Source: Planctomycetaceae bacterium
GTDB lineage: Bacteria > Planctomycetota > Planctomycetia > Pirellulales > Pirellulaceae
Direction of reading: 5' to 3'
Assembly (NCBI GenBank): GCA_027487485.1
Contig: JAIYDN010000088.1
Location: forward strand, 91,415-155,414
DNA length: 64,000 nucleotides
Positions 8,018 through 15,340 of this stretch are shown in pieces. The position numbers were made by a program, and so were the translations under genes. The notes beneath the pieces are model-generated. The model worked only from the letters and a program-made list of their open reading frames with translations. It had not been told where the DNA came from and made no database searches. Within the stretch, counting starts at the first letter, position 1. Each line of letters begins with the position of its first letter.

Positions 8018-9901
8018 ATGCGAAACCGTTTGACTTTCCACCACTTAATTTCCGCCGCTGCCTCAACGCTAGCGTTGTGCTTGTGCGCGACTTGGGGTTC
8101 GTTCGTGTTTGGGCAGCAAGACCCCAATTCGCTGGTCACCCAGTACCAATTGGCTCGTCAGGCATATTCGTCGAAACAATACGACGAATCGTCCAAGCTG
8201 TTTCGGAGTGTTGCTAGCCAATGCCCCGGTTCCGAACTGGCGACGCAATGCGAATATTACGGCATCATGTCGGAGTGGGCTGTGAAGCCTTCCGAAGAAA
8301 CTGCCCAAAGTCTTTCGCGATGGATTGATGAATCGCAATCGTCCATAAAAAAAGCGAAAGAGGCCGGCAGAACTTTGGACAATAGGCTCTTGAATTCTTG
8401 GATTGAGAGCTCGCAATTGCTTTGCGCTCAATGGGATCGGCAACATTCAAGATACGACGAGGCCGAGAGACGACTGCGCTCGCTGCTCGGCTCCCGTTCC
8501 ACCTCGTCAGAGCATGATGTTCTTGCCGCGACCGCTTGGTTTGAATTGGGAATGCTTCTGTTGCACAACAAATCCACTTATTCAGAAGCGAAAGAGTGCT
8601 TCAATACTTCCATGGCGAACTGCGCCCAACAGCTGAAGCATGGCCCGAAAGAGCGGGCGATTGCCCTTATCGAAAGCCAGGCAAACTTTGGCTCTGCAAT
8701 GGCTTCTTGGCACGAGAAAAAATGGGAGGAAGCGAAACAAACTCTCGCTCAACTTGAGTCCGCCACCCTCGAGGAAAACCTGTCGATCCAAGTGCGAGTC
8801 CTGCGGGCCCGTCTGGCAGTGGCGACCCAGGAGATCGCAAACGTTGCTACCGATCTTGAGCCGGCGGTTCAGCTTGCGTTAGCCGGCAATCCATCCGCCG
8901 CCGTACTTTATGAGCTAGCGATCGCATTGCTGGAAACTGGCAATTCCGCAAGCTCGGACGGCATCCTGCTGGAAATCGTTCATCGATTTCCACAGTCTCC
9001 ATTTTCCGTAGAAGCTCGAGTTCGTTTAGCCCGGACAGCGGTTCAGCGAGGCGAATGGGCCAATGCGATACCATTTGCGGAACAGGCCATCGCGCAAGGA
9101 TGCCCAAGCGAATTGATCCGGCACGCAAGGTTGGCTTTGGGGCAAGCCCAATTGGAACTGGGCAATCCGCAAGAGGCACTTGCAACCTTAGAGCTCATTT
9201 CCATCGAGGAGCCAATTGAAATTGAGATGCAGATGTCGGTTCGCTTCCATTTAGCAGAGTCGCTGTATCAACTGGAACGATGGCCTGAGGCGGAAAAGCA
9301 CTGGAAATGGCTTTTGGACGCGTCCGCCCAGGCGATTGCTCAAGGAAACGACCGTCCAGCCTGGATAGCCACCATTTTGTTGCGAAAAGCCGAATTGCTA
9401 GCCTTGAACAGGCAGTGGCAACAAGCTGAAGACATCGTTTTGGGAATTCGTAAAGATTTTCCCGAATGCATTCGCCGTTCCGAGGTCGATTACCTATTAG
9501 CTCGCTGTTTGGTATCGAGGGCTCAGTTTGACGATGCACGCGCCACTTTGGAACTTGTTTCTAAGCGGACTGCAACATCTCCAGAACTTACAGCCAGGGC
9601 GAACTGGATGGCTGGCGAAACCTTCTTGATGCAACGTCGTTACGAGGAAGCTCAAGTTGAATACAAAAAGGTGCTTCAGGTGCCGGGGCAAAAATACTGG
9701 CATTCTGCGGCTCTGCTCCAAATTGGGCAATGTTGCGAGGCCGTCCAAGATTCACCTTCCGCACGCGAAGCATACTCACAGTTAATTGACCAATTCAGCG
9801 ACAGCCCGTTTGTCTCTCTCGCAAGAGAACGGCTTCTGTTGCTTCCAAGCAGCACAATTGCAAAACAAACCGAACAAGATTCGTCAGGGACCAAGCGATG
9901 A
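8018..9901 (+). CDS. exported TPR-repeat protein, first gene of an ExbB/ExbD operon
   Basis: A 627-residue protein with a long signal sequence (MRNRLTFHHLISAAASTLAL, cleavage near VFGQ). The rest is a chain of TPR-like helical hairpins: YQLARQAYSSKQYDESSKLF at the start, then further units such as ERWPEAEKHWKWLL, QFDDARATLELV and RRYEEAQVEYKKVL. This layout, like YbgF/CpoB-type proteins beside Tol systems, suggests a periplasmic scaffold rather than an enzyme. Its stop overlaps the start of the ExbB/TolQ gene by four bases (ATGA at 9898-9901), so the two are translationally coupled. The operon continues to 13337. Confidence 0.8.
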   Translation: MRNRLTFHHLISAAASTLALCLCATWGSFVFGQQDPNSLVTQYQLARQAYSSKQYDESSKLFRSVASQCPGSELATQCEYYGIMSEWAVKPSEETAQSLSRWIDESQSSIKKAKEAGRTLDNRLLNSWIESSQLLCAQWDRQHSRYDEAERRLRSLLGSRSTSSEHDVLAATAWFELGMLLLHNKSTYSEAKECFNTSMANCAQQLKHGPKERAIALIESQANFGSAMASWHEKKWEEAKQTLAQLESATLEENLSIQVRVLRARLAVATQEIANVATDLEPAVQLALAGNPSAAVLYELAIALLETGNSASSDGILLEIVHRFPQSPFSVEARVRLARTAVQRGEWANAIPFAEQAIAQGCPSELIRHARLALGQAQLELGNPQEALATLELISIEEPIEIEMQMSVRFHLAESLYQLERWPEAEKHWKWLLDASAQAIAQGNDRPAWIATILLRKAELLALNRQWQQAEDIVLGIRKDFPECIRRSEVDYLLARCLVSRAQFDDARATLELVSKRTATSPELTARANWMAGETFLMQRRYEEAQVEYKKVLQVPGQKYWHSAALLQIGQCCEAVQDSPSAREAYSQLIDQFSDSPFVSLARERLLLLPSSTIAKQTEQDSSGTKR

Positions 9902-10920
9902 AAAGGTGGCGTACCATCGCAACGACAGCGACAAACTTATTTGGCCAGTCAATGAAGCAATTGCGATTTTGCATTTTCATGGTCCTGTGTCTGAATGGTT
10001 TGATTGTGAATCTGCATGCGCAGTATCAGCCGAACGGTGCCGGCTCGTTTCCCAATACGTTGAGCGGGGCTCCACAGAATCGAGTCAATTACCAAAATCC
10101 ACAACCTGCGCCAGCTAACTTAGAACGTCCATTTGCCCCACCTACTCTGGTCGCGTCCAACACCCCTATTGGTTCGAATTCTCCAAGCACCGCTGGGCAG
10201 GTGAATACCGCTTCGCCTGAACCCTCGAAAGAGTCGGCAATCCCTGTTCGAAATCTGCTTCAGATTTTCCACGATGGCGGATTGATGATGTACCCCATCG
10301 CTCTTTGCTCCTTCATTCTCACTGTATTTGCCTTCGAACGCTTCATTCACTTGCGAACTGGTAGAGTGATCCCAAGGCCTTTTGTGAAGCGATTGATCGA
10401 GCAATTGCAGCAGCAACAAATCGATCGCGATGAGGCGATTGAACTGTGCGAGCGCAATCCTAGCCCCATGGCGGCTATCCTTTGTGCGGGGGTAAAACGT
10501 TATGGCCGTTCCGCAGTGGAAATAGAACAAGCAGTCCTTGACGCTGGCGAACGGGAAAGCAATCAATTGCGACAGTACATGCGTCTTCTGAGTGCGATTA
10601 GCAATGTGGCCCCTTTGCTAGGAATGCTTGGGACGGTGACTGGCATGATTCAGTCATTCAATGATATTTCTGGATCCCAAGCGATGGGGCGTCCTGAAAT
10701 GCTGGCCGGTGGAATTAGTGAAGCCCTGCTAACCACTGCAGCCGGGTTGATTGTAGCCATCCCAGCCTACTTGCTCTACATGTACTTCTTAGGCAGAACC
10801 GATCGACTTACCATGGAAATGGATAGCTTTGCTCATAAGCTGGTTGAAGTGATCAGCGCGGAAGGATTGCAAGAACACGATAGCACGCGCTCACGAACTC
10901 GTACACGCAAGGCTGCGTAA
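9898..10920 (+). CDS. MotA/TolQ/ExbB proton-channel family protein
   Basis: A 340-residue inner-membrane protein. After an N-terminal signal-like helix and a Pro/Asn-rich periplasmic stretch (about 45-115), the channel core begins with membrane segment one near 129-150 (MMYPIALCSFILTVFAFERF). Segments two and three (NVAPLLGMLGTVTGMI near 235; TTAAGLIVAIPAYLLY near 280) are the conserved ExbB/TolQ helices lining the proton path. With the next gene it should form the motor that uses proton-motive force. The periplasmic extension before the core is common in planctomycetes and marine bacteria. The start is either ATG 9898 or ATG 9952; the four-base overlap favours the first. Confidence 0.88.
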   Translation: MKRWRTIATTATNLFGQSMKQLRFCIFMVLCLNGLIVNLHAQYQPNGAGSFPNTLSGAPQNRVNYQNPQPAPANLERPFAPPTLVASNTPIGSNSPSTAGQVNTASPEPSKESAIPVRNLLQIFHDGGLMMYPIALCSFILTVFAFERFIHLRTGRVIPRPFVKRLIEQLQQQQIDRDEAIELCERNPSPMAAILCAGVKRYGRSAVEIEQAVLDAGERESNQLRQYMRLLSAISNVAPLLGMLGTVTGMIQSFNDISGSQAMGRPEMLAGGISEALLTTAAGLIVAIPAYLLYMYFLGRTDRLTMEMDSFAHKLVEVISAEGLQEHDSTRSRTRTRKAA

Positions 10921-10935
10921 AGGGCTAGGGTCTTC

Positions 10936-11364
10936 ATGCCGCTTAAGCTGAATCAAGAAGAGGCACCCACCATCAACCTGACCAGTATGATCGACATACT
11001 GTTTTTGTTGATCATTTTCTTCATGGTGGGTACACGATTCACGGAAAACGAGTCGAACATTCAGATCAATTTGCCCAAAGTAGCTCCGAATGGTGCGATG
11101 CTTACCAGCCCTTCCAGCAAGATTGTATTCATCAAGGCGGATGGTTCGATTCAATTGGATGGCCAAGTTGTTTCCGCGGACGAATTGACCATGCGTTTGG
11201 CTCAAGCCGTAAGAAACTATCCCGACACCTCGGTTCAAATCAAGCCTGACGGGAATGTAACCGTGCAACAGGCAGCCAACGCCATCAGCGCGGTCCGGAA
11301 TTCGGGTGCTCAAACAAACGGTATCACATTCGCATCGAGTCAGAATCTCAGTTCGCGGCGTTGA
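10936..11364 (+). CDS. ExbD/TolR-family biopolymer transport protein
   Basis: A 142-residue protein with one N-terminal membrane helix (INLTSMIDILFLLIIFFMVG) carrying the conserved Asp (TSMIDILF) that takes part in proton flow in ExbD/TolR. The periplasmic domain contains the usual alternating strands (KIVFIKADGSIQLDGQVV, VQIKPDGNVTVQQAANAI). It starts 15 bases after the ExbB gene and overlaps the next gene by four bases (11361-11364). It probably forms a 5:2 type complex with the ExbB homologue and transmits force to the downstream protein. Confidence 0.9.
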   Translation: MPLKLNQEEAPTINLTSMIDILFLLIIFFMVGTRFTENESNIQINLPKVAPNGAMLTSPSSKIVFIKADGSIQLDGQVVSADELTMRLAQAVRNYPDTSVQIKPDGNVTVQQAANAISAVRNSGAQTNGITFASSQNLSSRR

Positions 11365-13337
11365 AAATGCTGACGTTCGATCCTTCACAAGACTTTATTC
11401 TTTCTCTACTGGATCATCCCTTGGGGCTAGCAGCCATCGGGGACCTAAGCAGCGGCCGCGTTTGGGCCATCGTTCTGGGGGTTTTGTTTGCGATCGTTGC
11501 AATCACGTTGCTGGTCGCTTCCTGGACTCGCTGGGGGCAAACGAAATCGCTAACCAAGTGCATAGCATTGGCCTTTCTGGCTCATGTTTGGTTGCTTATG
11601 TACGCTTACGGAACTCGAATCATCGTACCTGGGTCTGGCGGTGGAACAGGTGGCGGCGCTCGGTCTGACAACATGTCCATGACGGTAAACCTGCTTGATT
11701 CGACAGCGCCCGATCCAACTTTGCTTGAAGGCCCGAATGCGCCAACGGTCGAGCCTGATTCGCAAATGGAGCAAGATTCCGAGCCCCAACCCGAATCAAC
11801 TGAAACGACGGCGTCCAACGAATCCCATCCGAAGCCGTCTCGCTGGGAAGCACCGCTGACCAAGTCGGATCTCAGCGGCCCACCCCCAGAATCCGTTCCT
11901 TCACCAGCGTTCCCCAGCACGCCCGCATCGGCAGCCGCGATCGCGGCTGAAATGCCTGTCGCTTTAGAGCCCGAACTGCCAACCTCTGAATCGGCGGAAG
12001 ATATCATGCGGATGGCAGGCCTTTCGACGCCGTCTCTATATGGAAGGGAAACCGCACCGAGCGTTTCTGCGCTAGCAGTTCCAAGCTCCAGGCTTGCGAT
12101 TCTGCAGTCTGTGACAACGCAATCAAACAGAGTGAACCAGCGCCCCGTTCCTTCAAGCTACGCAATGAGATTGTCCCCGGAACGCCAAAACTTTGCGATG
12201 CTTAGCGGCGGCGATGCGAACACCGAAGCGTCAGTCGAGAAAGCACTTGCCTGGCTGGCTCAAGCTCAAGCTTTCGATGGAAGCTGGAATGCCGCTGCTC
12301 ATGGTGCCGGGCGCGAAGCAGCCCAGGGACGGAATCGAATCGACGGCGAGTATCGACATAATGCAGGCCTGAAGGCAAATACCGCAATGACGGGCCTTGC
12401 TCTGTTGGCATTTTTGGGGGCCGGACACACTCAACTGGAAGGTCGGTATCACGACCAAGTCGCATTGGGGCTGCAATATCTTCTGTCGCAACAGCTTCCC
12501 TCCGGCGATCTTTCCGGACGCGATCAAGTCGGACAAGAGCCAACGGTTTTGTTCGCACGTATGTATAGTCACGGTATGGCCGCCCTGGCGCTGACGGAAG
12601 CTTACAACATGACGGGCGATCAAGCTCTATTGCCCGCGATCCAGTCTGCATGCCGCTATACACAACGAGCGATGAACCCACGAACTGGCGGCTGGCGATA
12701 CTCCGTACCAACCGAGGACCCAGGTGACACAAGCCAATTTGGATGGCAAGCGATGACTTTACACAGCGCAGCAAGCAATGGTGCGATTTCACTTGAGCCT
12801 CCGACTCGCCAGCGAATGCTAAGCTTCTTGGATTCGGTCAGCACAGGTCGATCGGGGGGACTTGCCGTTTATCGAGTTCGGCAATCTGGGTTTCCAACCG
12901 TCGATGAAGCGACACCTGCGATGACGGCTGAAGCAATGGCAAGCCGCTTACTTCTGGGAATGCCCGTCACGCCAGCCGCAGCCGACGAAGCCCAACGAAT
13001 GCTACTCAGTCGACTCCCTGGGCGAGGCGAGGAAAACTTATACTACTGGTATTATGCGACGCTGGCACTGTATCAACTCCGAGGCGACGGAGACGATTCC
13101 AAAAATTCATTGACTTGGAATCAATGGAACGACGCCTTGAAGCGAGAGCTTTGCGCCAGTCAACTTCCACAAGGACCGAATGCCGGCTCATGGAACCCAA
13201 CCTGTATTTGGGGTGGCTACGGTGGTCGCGTTTATAGCACAGCTGTCGCTTGCATGTGTCTCGAAGTTTACTATCGGTATCTTCCGATGTACAAAGCGGA
13301 ACAGTTTGCAAATCAATGGCAACCTGCAGTTCGATAA
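11361..13337 (+). CDS. membrane-anchored alpha-toroid (prenyltransferase/squalene-oxidase-repeat) protein coupled to ExbBD
   Basis: A 658-residue protein. Two membrane helices (about 33-55 and 67-85) are joined by a short basic loop (SWTRWGQTKSLTK). By the positive-inside rule that loop is cytoplasmic, leaving both ends periplasmic. Residues 95-275 are low-complexity, rich in Pro, Ser and Glu. From about 285 onward are QxxDGSW-like repeats (ALAWLAQAQAFDGSWN, YLLSQQLPSGDLSG, MNPRTGGWRYS) of the alpha/alpha-toroid family shared by terpene cyclases, prenyltransferases and complement C3. No DxDD cyclase motif was seen, so a binding or structural role is as likely as catalysis. The four-base overlap with exbD makes it part of the motor operon; see finding. 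Confidence 0.8.
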   Translation: MKMLTFDPSQDFILSLLDHPLGLAAIGDLSSGRVWAIVLGVLFAIVAITLLVASWTRWGQTKSLTKCIALAFLAHVWLLMYAYGTRIIVPGSGGGTGGGARSDNMSMTVNLLDSTAPDPTLLEGPNAPTVEPDSQMEQDSEPQPESTETTASNESHPKPSRWEAPLTKSDLSGPPPESVPSPAFPSTPASAAAIAAEMPVALEPELPTSESAEDIMRMAGLSTPSLYGRETAPSVSALAVPSSRLAILQSVTTQSNRVNQRPVPSSYAMRLSPERQNFAMLSGGDANTEASVEKALAWLAQAQAFDGSWNAAAHGAGREAAQGRNRIDGEYRHNAGLKANTAMTGLALLAFLGAGHTQLEGRYHDQVALGLQYLLSQQLPSGDLSGRDQVGQEPTVLFARMYSHGMAALALTEAYNMTGDQALLPAIQSACRYTQRAMNPRTGGWRYSVPTEDPGDTSQFGWQAMTLHSAASNGAISLEPPTRQRMLSFLDSVSTGRSGGLAVYRVRQSGFPTVDEATPAMTAEAMASRLLLGMPVTPAAADEAQRMLLSRLPGRGEENLYYWYYATLALYQLRGDGDDSKNSLTWNQWNDALKRELCASQLPQGPNAGSWNPTCIWGGYGGRVYSTAVACMCLEVYYRYLPMYKAEQFANQWQPAVR

Positions 13338-13495
13338 ACATAAGAGTGGGGAGATGCCGCGAGCGGCTTCCTTCGTGCGAACCGAGGAAGCCAAGTCACC
13401 GTTCCAAGTCCATGAGTTATTGCCAGCCGCTTCGATGCATGAAATGTAGCAGGATGGCATAATCGACTGAACAGCCTGTTTATTGCCTTAGCCCC

Positions 13496-13790
13496 GGCGA
13501 GGATTATTCATGAACCTGGTTCGGTTTGGATGTTAGTCAAGCTCGCGTAACTTGTTATGTTGGCTTGCAAACAATGCAGACTGCTTCACAACCTGAAGCG
13601 TAAACGAGGCGCGATGTAGCAAGCCCTCACTTACCGGCTTGTTGTTTTGATCACAACCCGACGCGTAAGCGAGGGATTCTGTGGGATTGCACGCCCCTCG
13701 CTGACACTTCGGGTTGTGATGTTTCCTTTGCCTGCGGAAAATCTATTTGATCAACAAGCCGTTACGCTTCGGATTATGAATAATCCTCGC
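13496..13790. repeat. large nested palindromic repeat element
   Basis: This fills the gap between the toroid gene and the next gene. Outer arms: ggcgaggattattcat (13496-13511) and its near-complement ending 13790. A second pair is cggcttgttg (13636-13645) with caacaagccg (13752-13761). An inner pair is acaacccga..gcgaggg (about 13654-13675) with the reverse form at about 13694-13718. The unit acaacc(t/c)ga(a/c)gcgtaa(a/g)cgagg also occurs directly repeated near 13588 and 13654. No protein-coding signal is visible. The type is common in planctomycete intergenic DNA. Confidence 0.6.
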
Positions 13791-13806
13791 TAGGCCCCGA
13801 CTATGA

Positions 13807-14538
13807 CTAAGGCTGGCCAGCAAGAATAGTCGTACCGGTAGTCAGCAATTGAAATCGAAGTGCACCTTTGTCATAAGGAGCGCGCTGACGTAAAGCCGGG
13901 GCAACACTACCTGGTCGGTAATGATCGTAGCTTGGCGAGTATTTCAAGGGCGGATTTAGATACGACAGGTAGGGCATAAATGCAATGCCTGAATAGAATC
14001 GAGCGCCTGAAACGAGCGGCTGCAAGCAAGGAAATCGTTCGTGCCCATGATTTTCAAGCATGGTATCTTCTAGGTAGGTTGGCTGATGGCAATAGACGGG
14101 AGCAATCCACGTTCGAGTGCCAATGGCCCAAGGGCCGTACCGATCGGGGCCAAACGGCAAAGGAATAGTGCCTGGCAGACGTCCTGCGACCAAGTCTTCT
14201 GGGGTTGATTTGGTACCAATCTCTTGAATTGAGGTGTTGGGTATCAACAATGCAGGAAGTCGAATTGGTTCCTTCTTTTTATCGCTGGCCGTATCGACGT
14301 TGTCCTGAGGAATAACGTTGTCCTGAGGCATAACGGCCGCATCTTGAGCGGTTGGAGCAACCGGAATTCGGATGGAAACCAAATCCATTTGGTATTCAGG
14401 TTCACGAAGCGTGGTCGAGCTCTCTTGAGCAAAGAGCGTGCTTGCGGAGAGCGACATACTCAAGCAAACAACAGCCGTTGTTTTGGTTGATTGCCGAATC
14501 GTCAATTGCAGAGCCATCCTGGCTAACGTGAGTGACAT
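13807..14538 (-). CDS. secreted hypothetical protein
   Basis: Not a family I can name. The start at 14538 (MSLTLARMALQL) leaves a long n-region before a hydrophobic core (TTAVVCLSMSLSASTLFAQ), a credible signal peptide; 14517 is an alternative. The mature protein of about 205 residues has an acidic and polar N-terminal part with a short duplicated MPQDNVIPQDNV. It is followed by a Pro/Tyr-rich C-terminal part (PFGPDRYGPWAIGTRTWIAP, FYSGIAFMPYLSYLNPPLKY) typical of small planctomycete surface or wall-associated proteins. It ends next to the palindromic repeat and is transcribed away from tRNA-Cys. Confidence 0.65.
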   Translation of the reverse strand: MSLTLARMALQLTIRQSTKTTAVVCLSMSLSASTLFAQESSTTLREPEYQMDLVSIRIPVAPTAQDAAVMPQDNVIPQDNVDTASDKKKEPIRLPALLIPNTSIQEIGTKSTPEDLVAGRLPGTIPLPFGPDRYGPWAIGTRTWIAPVYCHQPTYLEDTMLENHGHERFPCLQPLVSGARFYSGIAFMPYLSYLNPPLKYSPSYDHYRPGSVAPALRQRAPYDKGALRFQLLTTGTTILAGQP

Positions 14539-14787
14539 CCTGCCACCTATTGGTAAAGTGTTCGAAAAAGTCGACCTAGGGGTAAGCCAACGTGAAAACA
14601 TTGGGGTCGACTTATGGGGAGTTCTCGGCAATTTCGAGGTCACGGCTTAAGGATTGCAACGAGAATTCAGTTCGTAAGGCAGTTTGTTCCAATTTCTGGG
14701 TGTCGTTATCGGCAAGGTTTCTCTATTTTGGAGTTCTGAAATTCTTCCGTCGGTGACATTTTCGATCAGAACGAACGCAGACCGGTC

Positions 14788-14816
14788 TTGACCGGCTGTC
14801 GCCGGTCCATTAAAAC
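14788..14816 (+). promoter_or_regulatory. promoter of tRNA-Cys
   Basis: TTGACC (14788-14793), a 17-base spacer, and TAAAAC (14811-14816) stand 22 bases before the mature tRNA. This is the clearest sigma70-like promoter in the window. Confidence 0.6.
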
Positions 14817-14837
14817 CCTGAAATGCAACAGCATGGT

Positions 14838-14909
14838 GGCTCCGTAGCCAAGTGGCTAAGGCAGCGGATTGCAAATCCGCCATCGTGGGTTCAACTCCCA
14901 CCGGAGCCT
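14838..14909 (+). tRNA. tRNA-Cys (GCA)
   Basis: A 72-base cloverleaf. The acceptor stem GGCTCCG (14838-14844) pairs with CGGAGCC (14902-14908), with T as discriminator at 14909. The anticodon stem GCGGA/TCCGC encloses the loop TTGCAAA with anticodon GCA at 14871-14873. The T arm GTGGG-TTCAACT-CCCAC is intact. CCA is not encoded. A promoter lies upstream and a strong terminator directly downstream. Confidence 0.95.
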
Positions 14910-14918
14910 CTTCACTTT

Positions 14919-14966
14919 AAACCCAGTGTTTTGAAGGTAAACCCCCTTCGAAACACTGGGTTTTTT
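14919..14966 (+). terminator. intrinsic terminator of tRNA-Cys
   Basis: An 18-bp stem, aacccagtgttttgaagg (14920-14937) with ccttcgaaacactgggtt (14945-14962), with one G-U pair, is followed by TTTT. It begins 10 bases after the tRNA. Confidence 0.9.
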
Positions 14967-15024
14967 CATGCCCCGAGAGAATCGGCGGGTTTATTGCGTA
15001 CGCATTCTCATCGCACCCAGTCGC

Positions 15025-15159
15025 ACCTAATGGCACTGTTTCGCTCCAAGGAAACAAATGACCGATTCGATCCATCGATAGGCGAATATCAGAATGGCTC
15101 ATAATGGTTTGGACCGTTTTGGCATCTACCCCACTTCGGATCAACCAGCGACCACAAAA
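15025..15159 (-). pseudogene. remnant of a tyrosine recombinase (phage-type integrase), C-terminal end
   Basis: The minus-strand frame after a stop at 15160-15162 reads FCGRWLIRSGVDAKTVQTIM, then SHSDIRLSMDRIGHLFP. This matches the last part of the catalytic domain of tyrosine recombinases, which reads GVDxKTVQxxMGHSDIxxTMDRYxHL. The Tyr expected in MDRYGHL is Ile here, and everything before FCGRW, including the Arg and His motifs, is missing, so it cannot be active. It lies about 115 bases from tRNA-Cys, a usual integration target, and suggests a decayed integrative element. The rest of the 430-base gap (14967-15024, 15163-15340) shows no gene. Confidence 0.7.
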
Positions 15160-15340
15160 TCACCCAGACCGTACACAGCATTTCTCTGCGACCTCCGCGA
15201 CTCCGTGTTTCAAAATCAGTCTGAAACTGGAGCTACTCGCAATACACCAACCAACTCAAGTTAGCTTTGATGACCCGTTCCGAATTCGCGAAATCGGCGA
15301 ACTGAGCATGGAGTTCGGCGACAAGGGTAGTTTCCTCGGA

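Noticed and set aside
14647..14901. Minus-strand reading frame of 84 codons beginning MGVEPTMADLQSAALATWLR
   Set aside because: It is the antisense of tRNA-Cys; this peptide is a well-known false prediction over tRNA genes and has no independent support.
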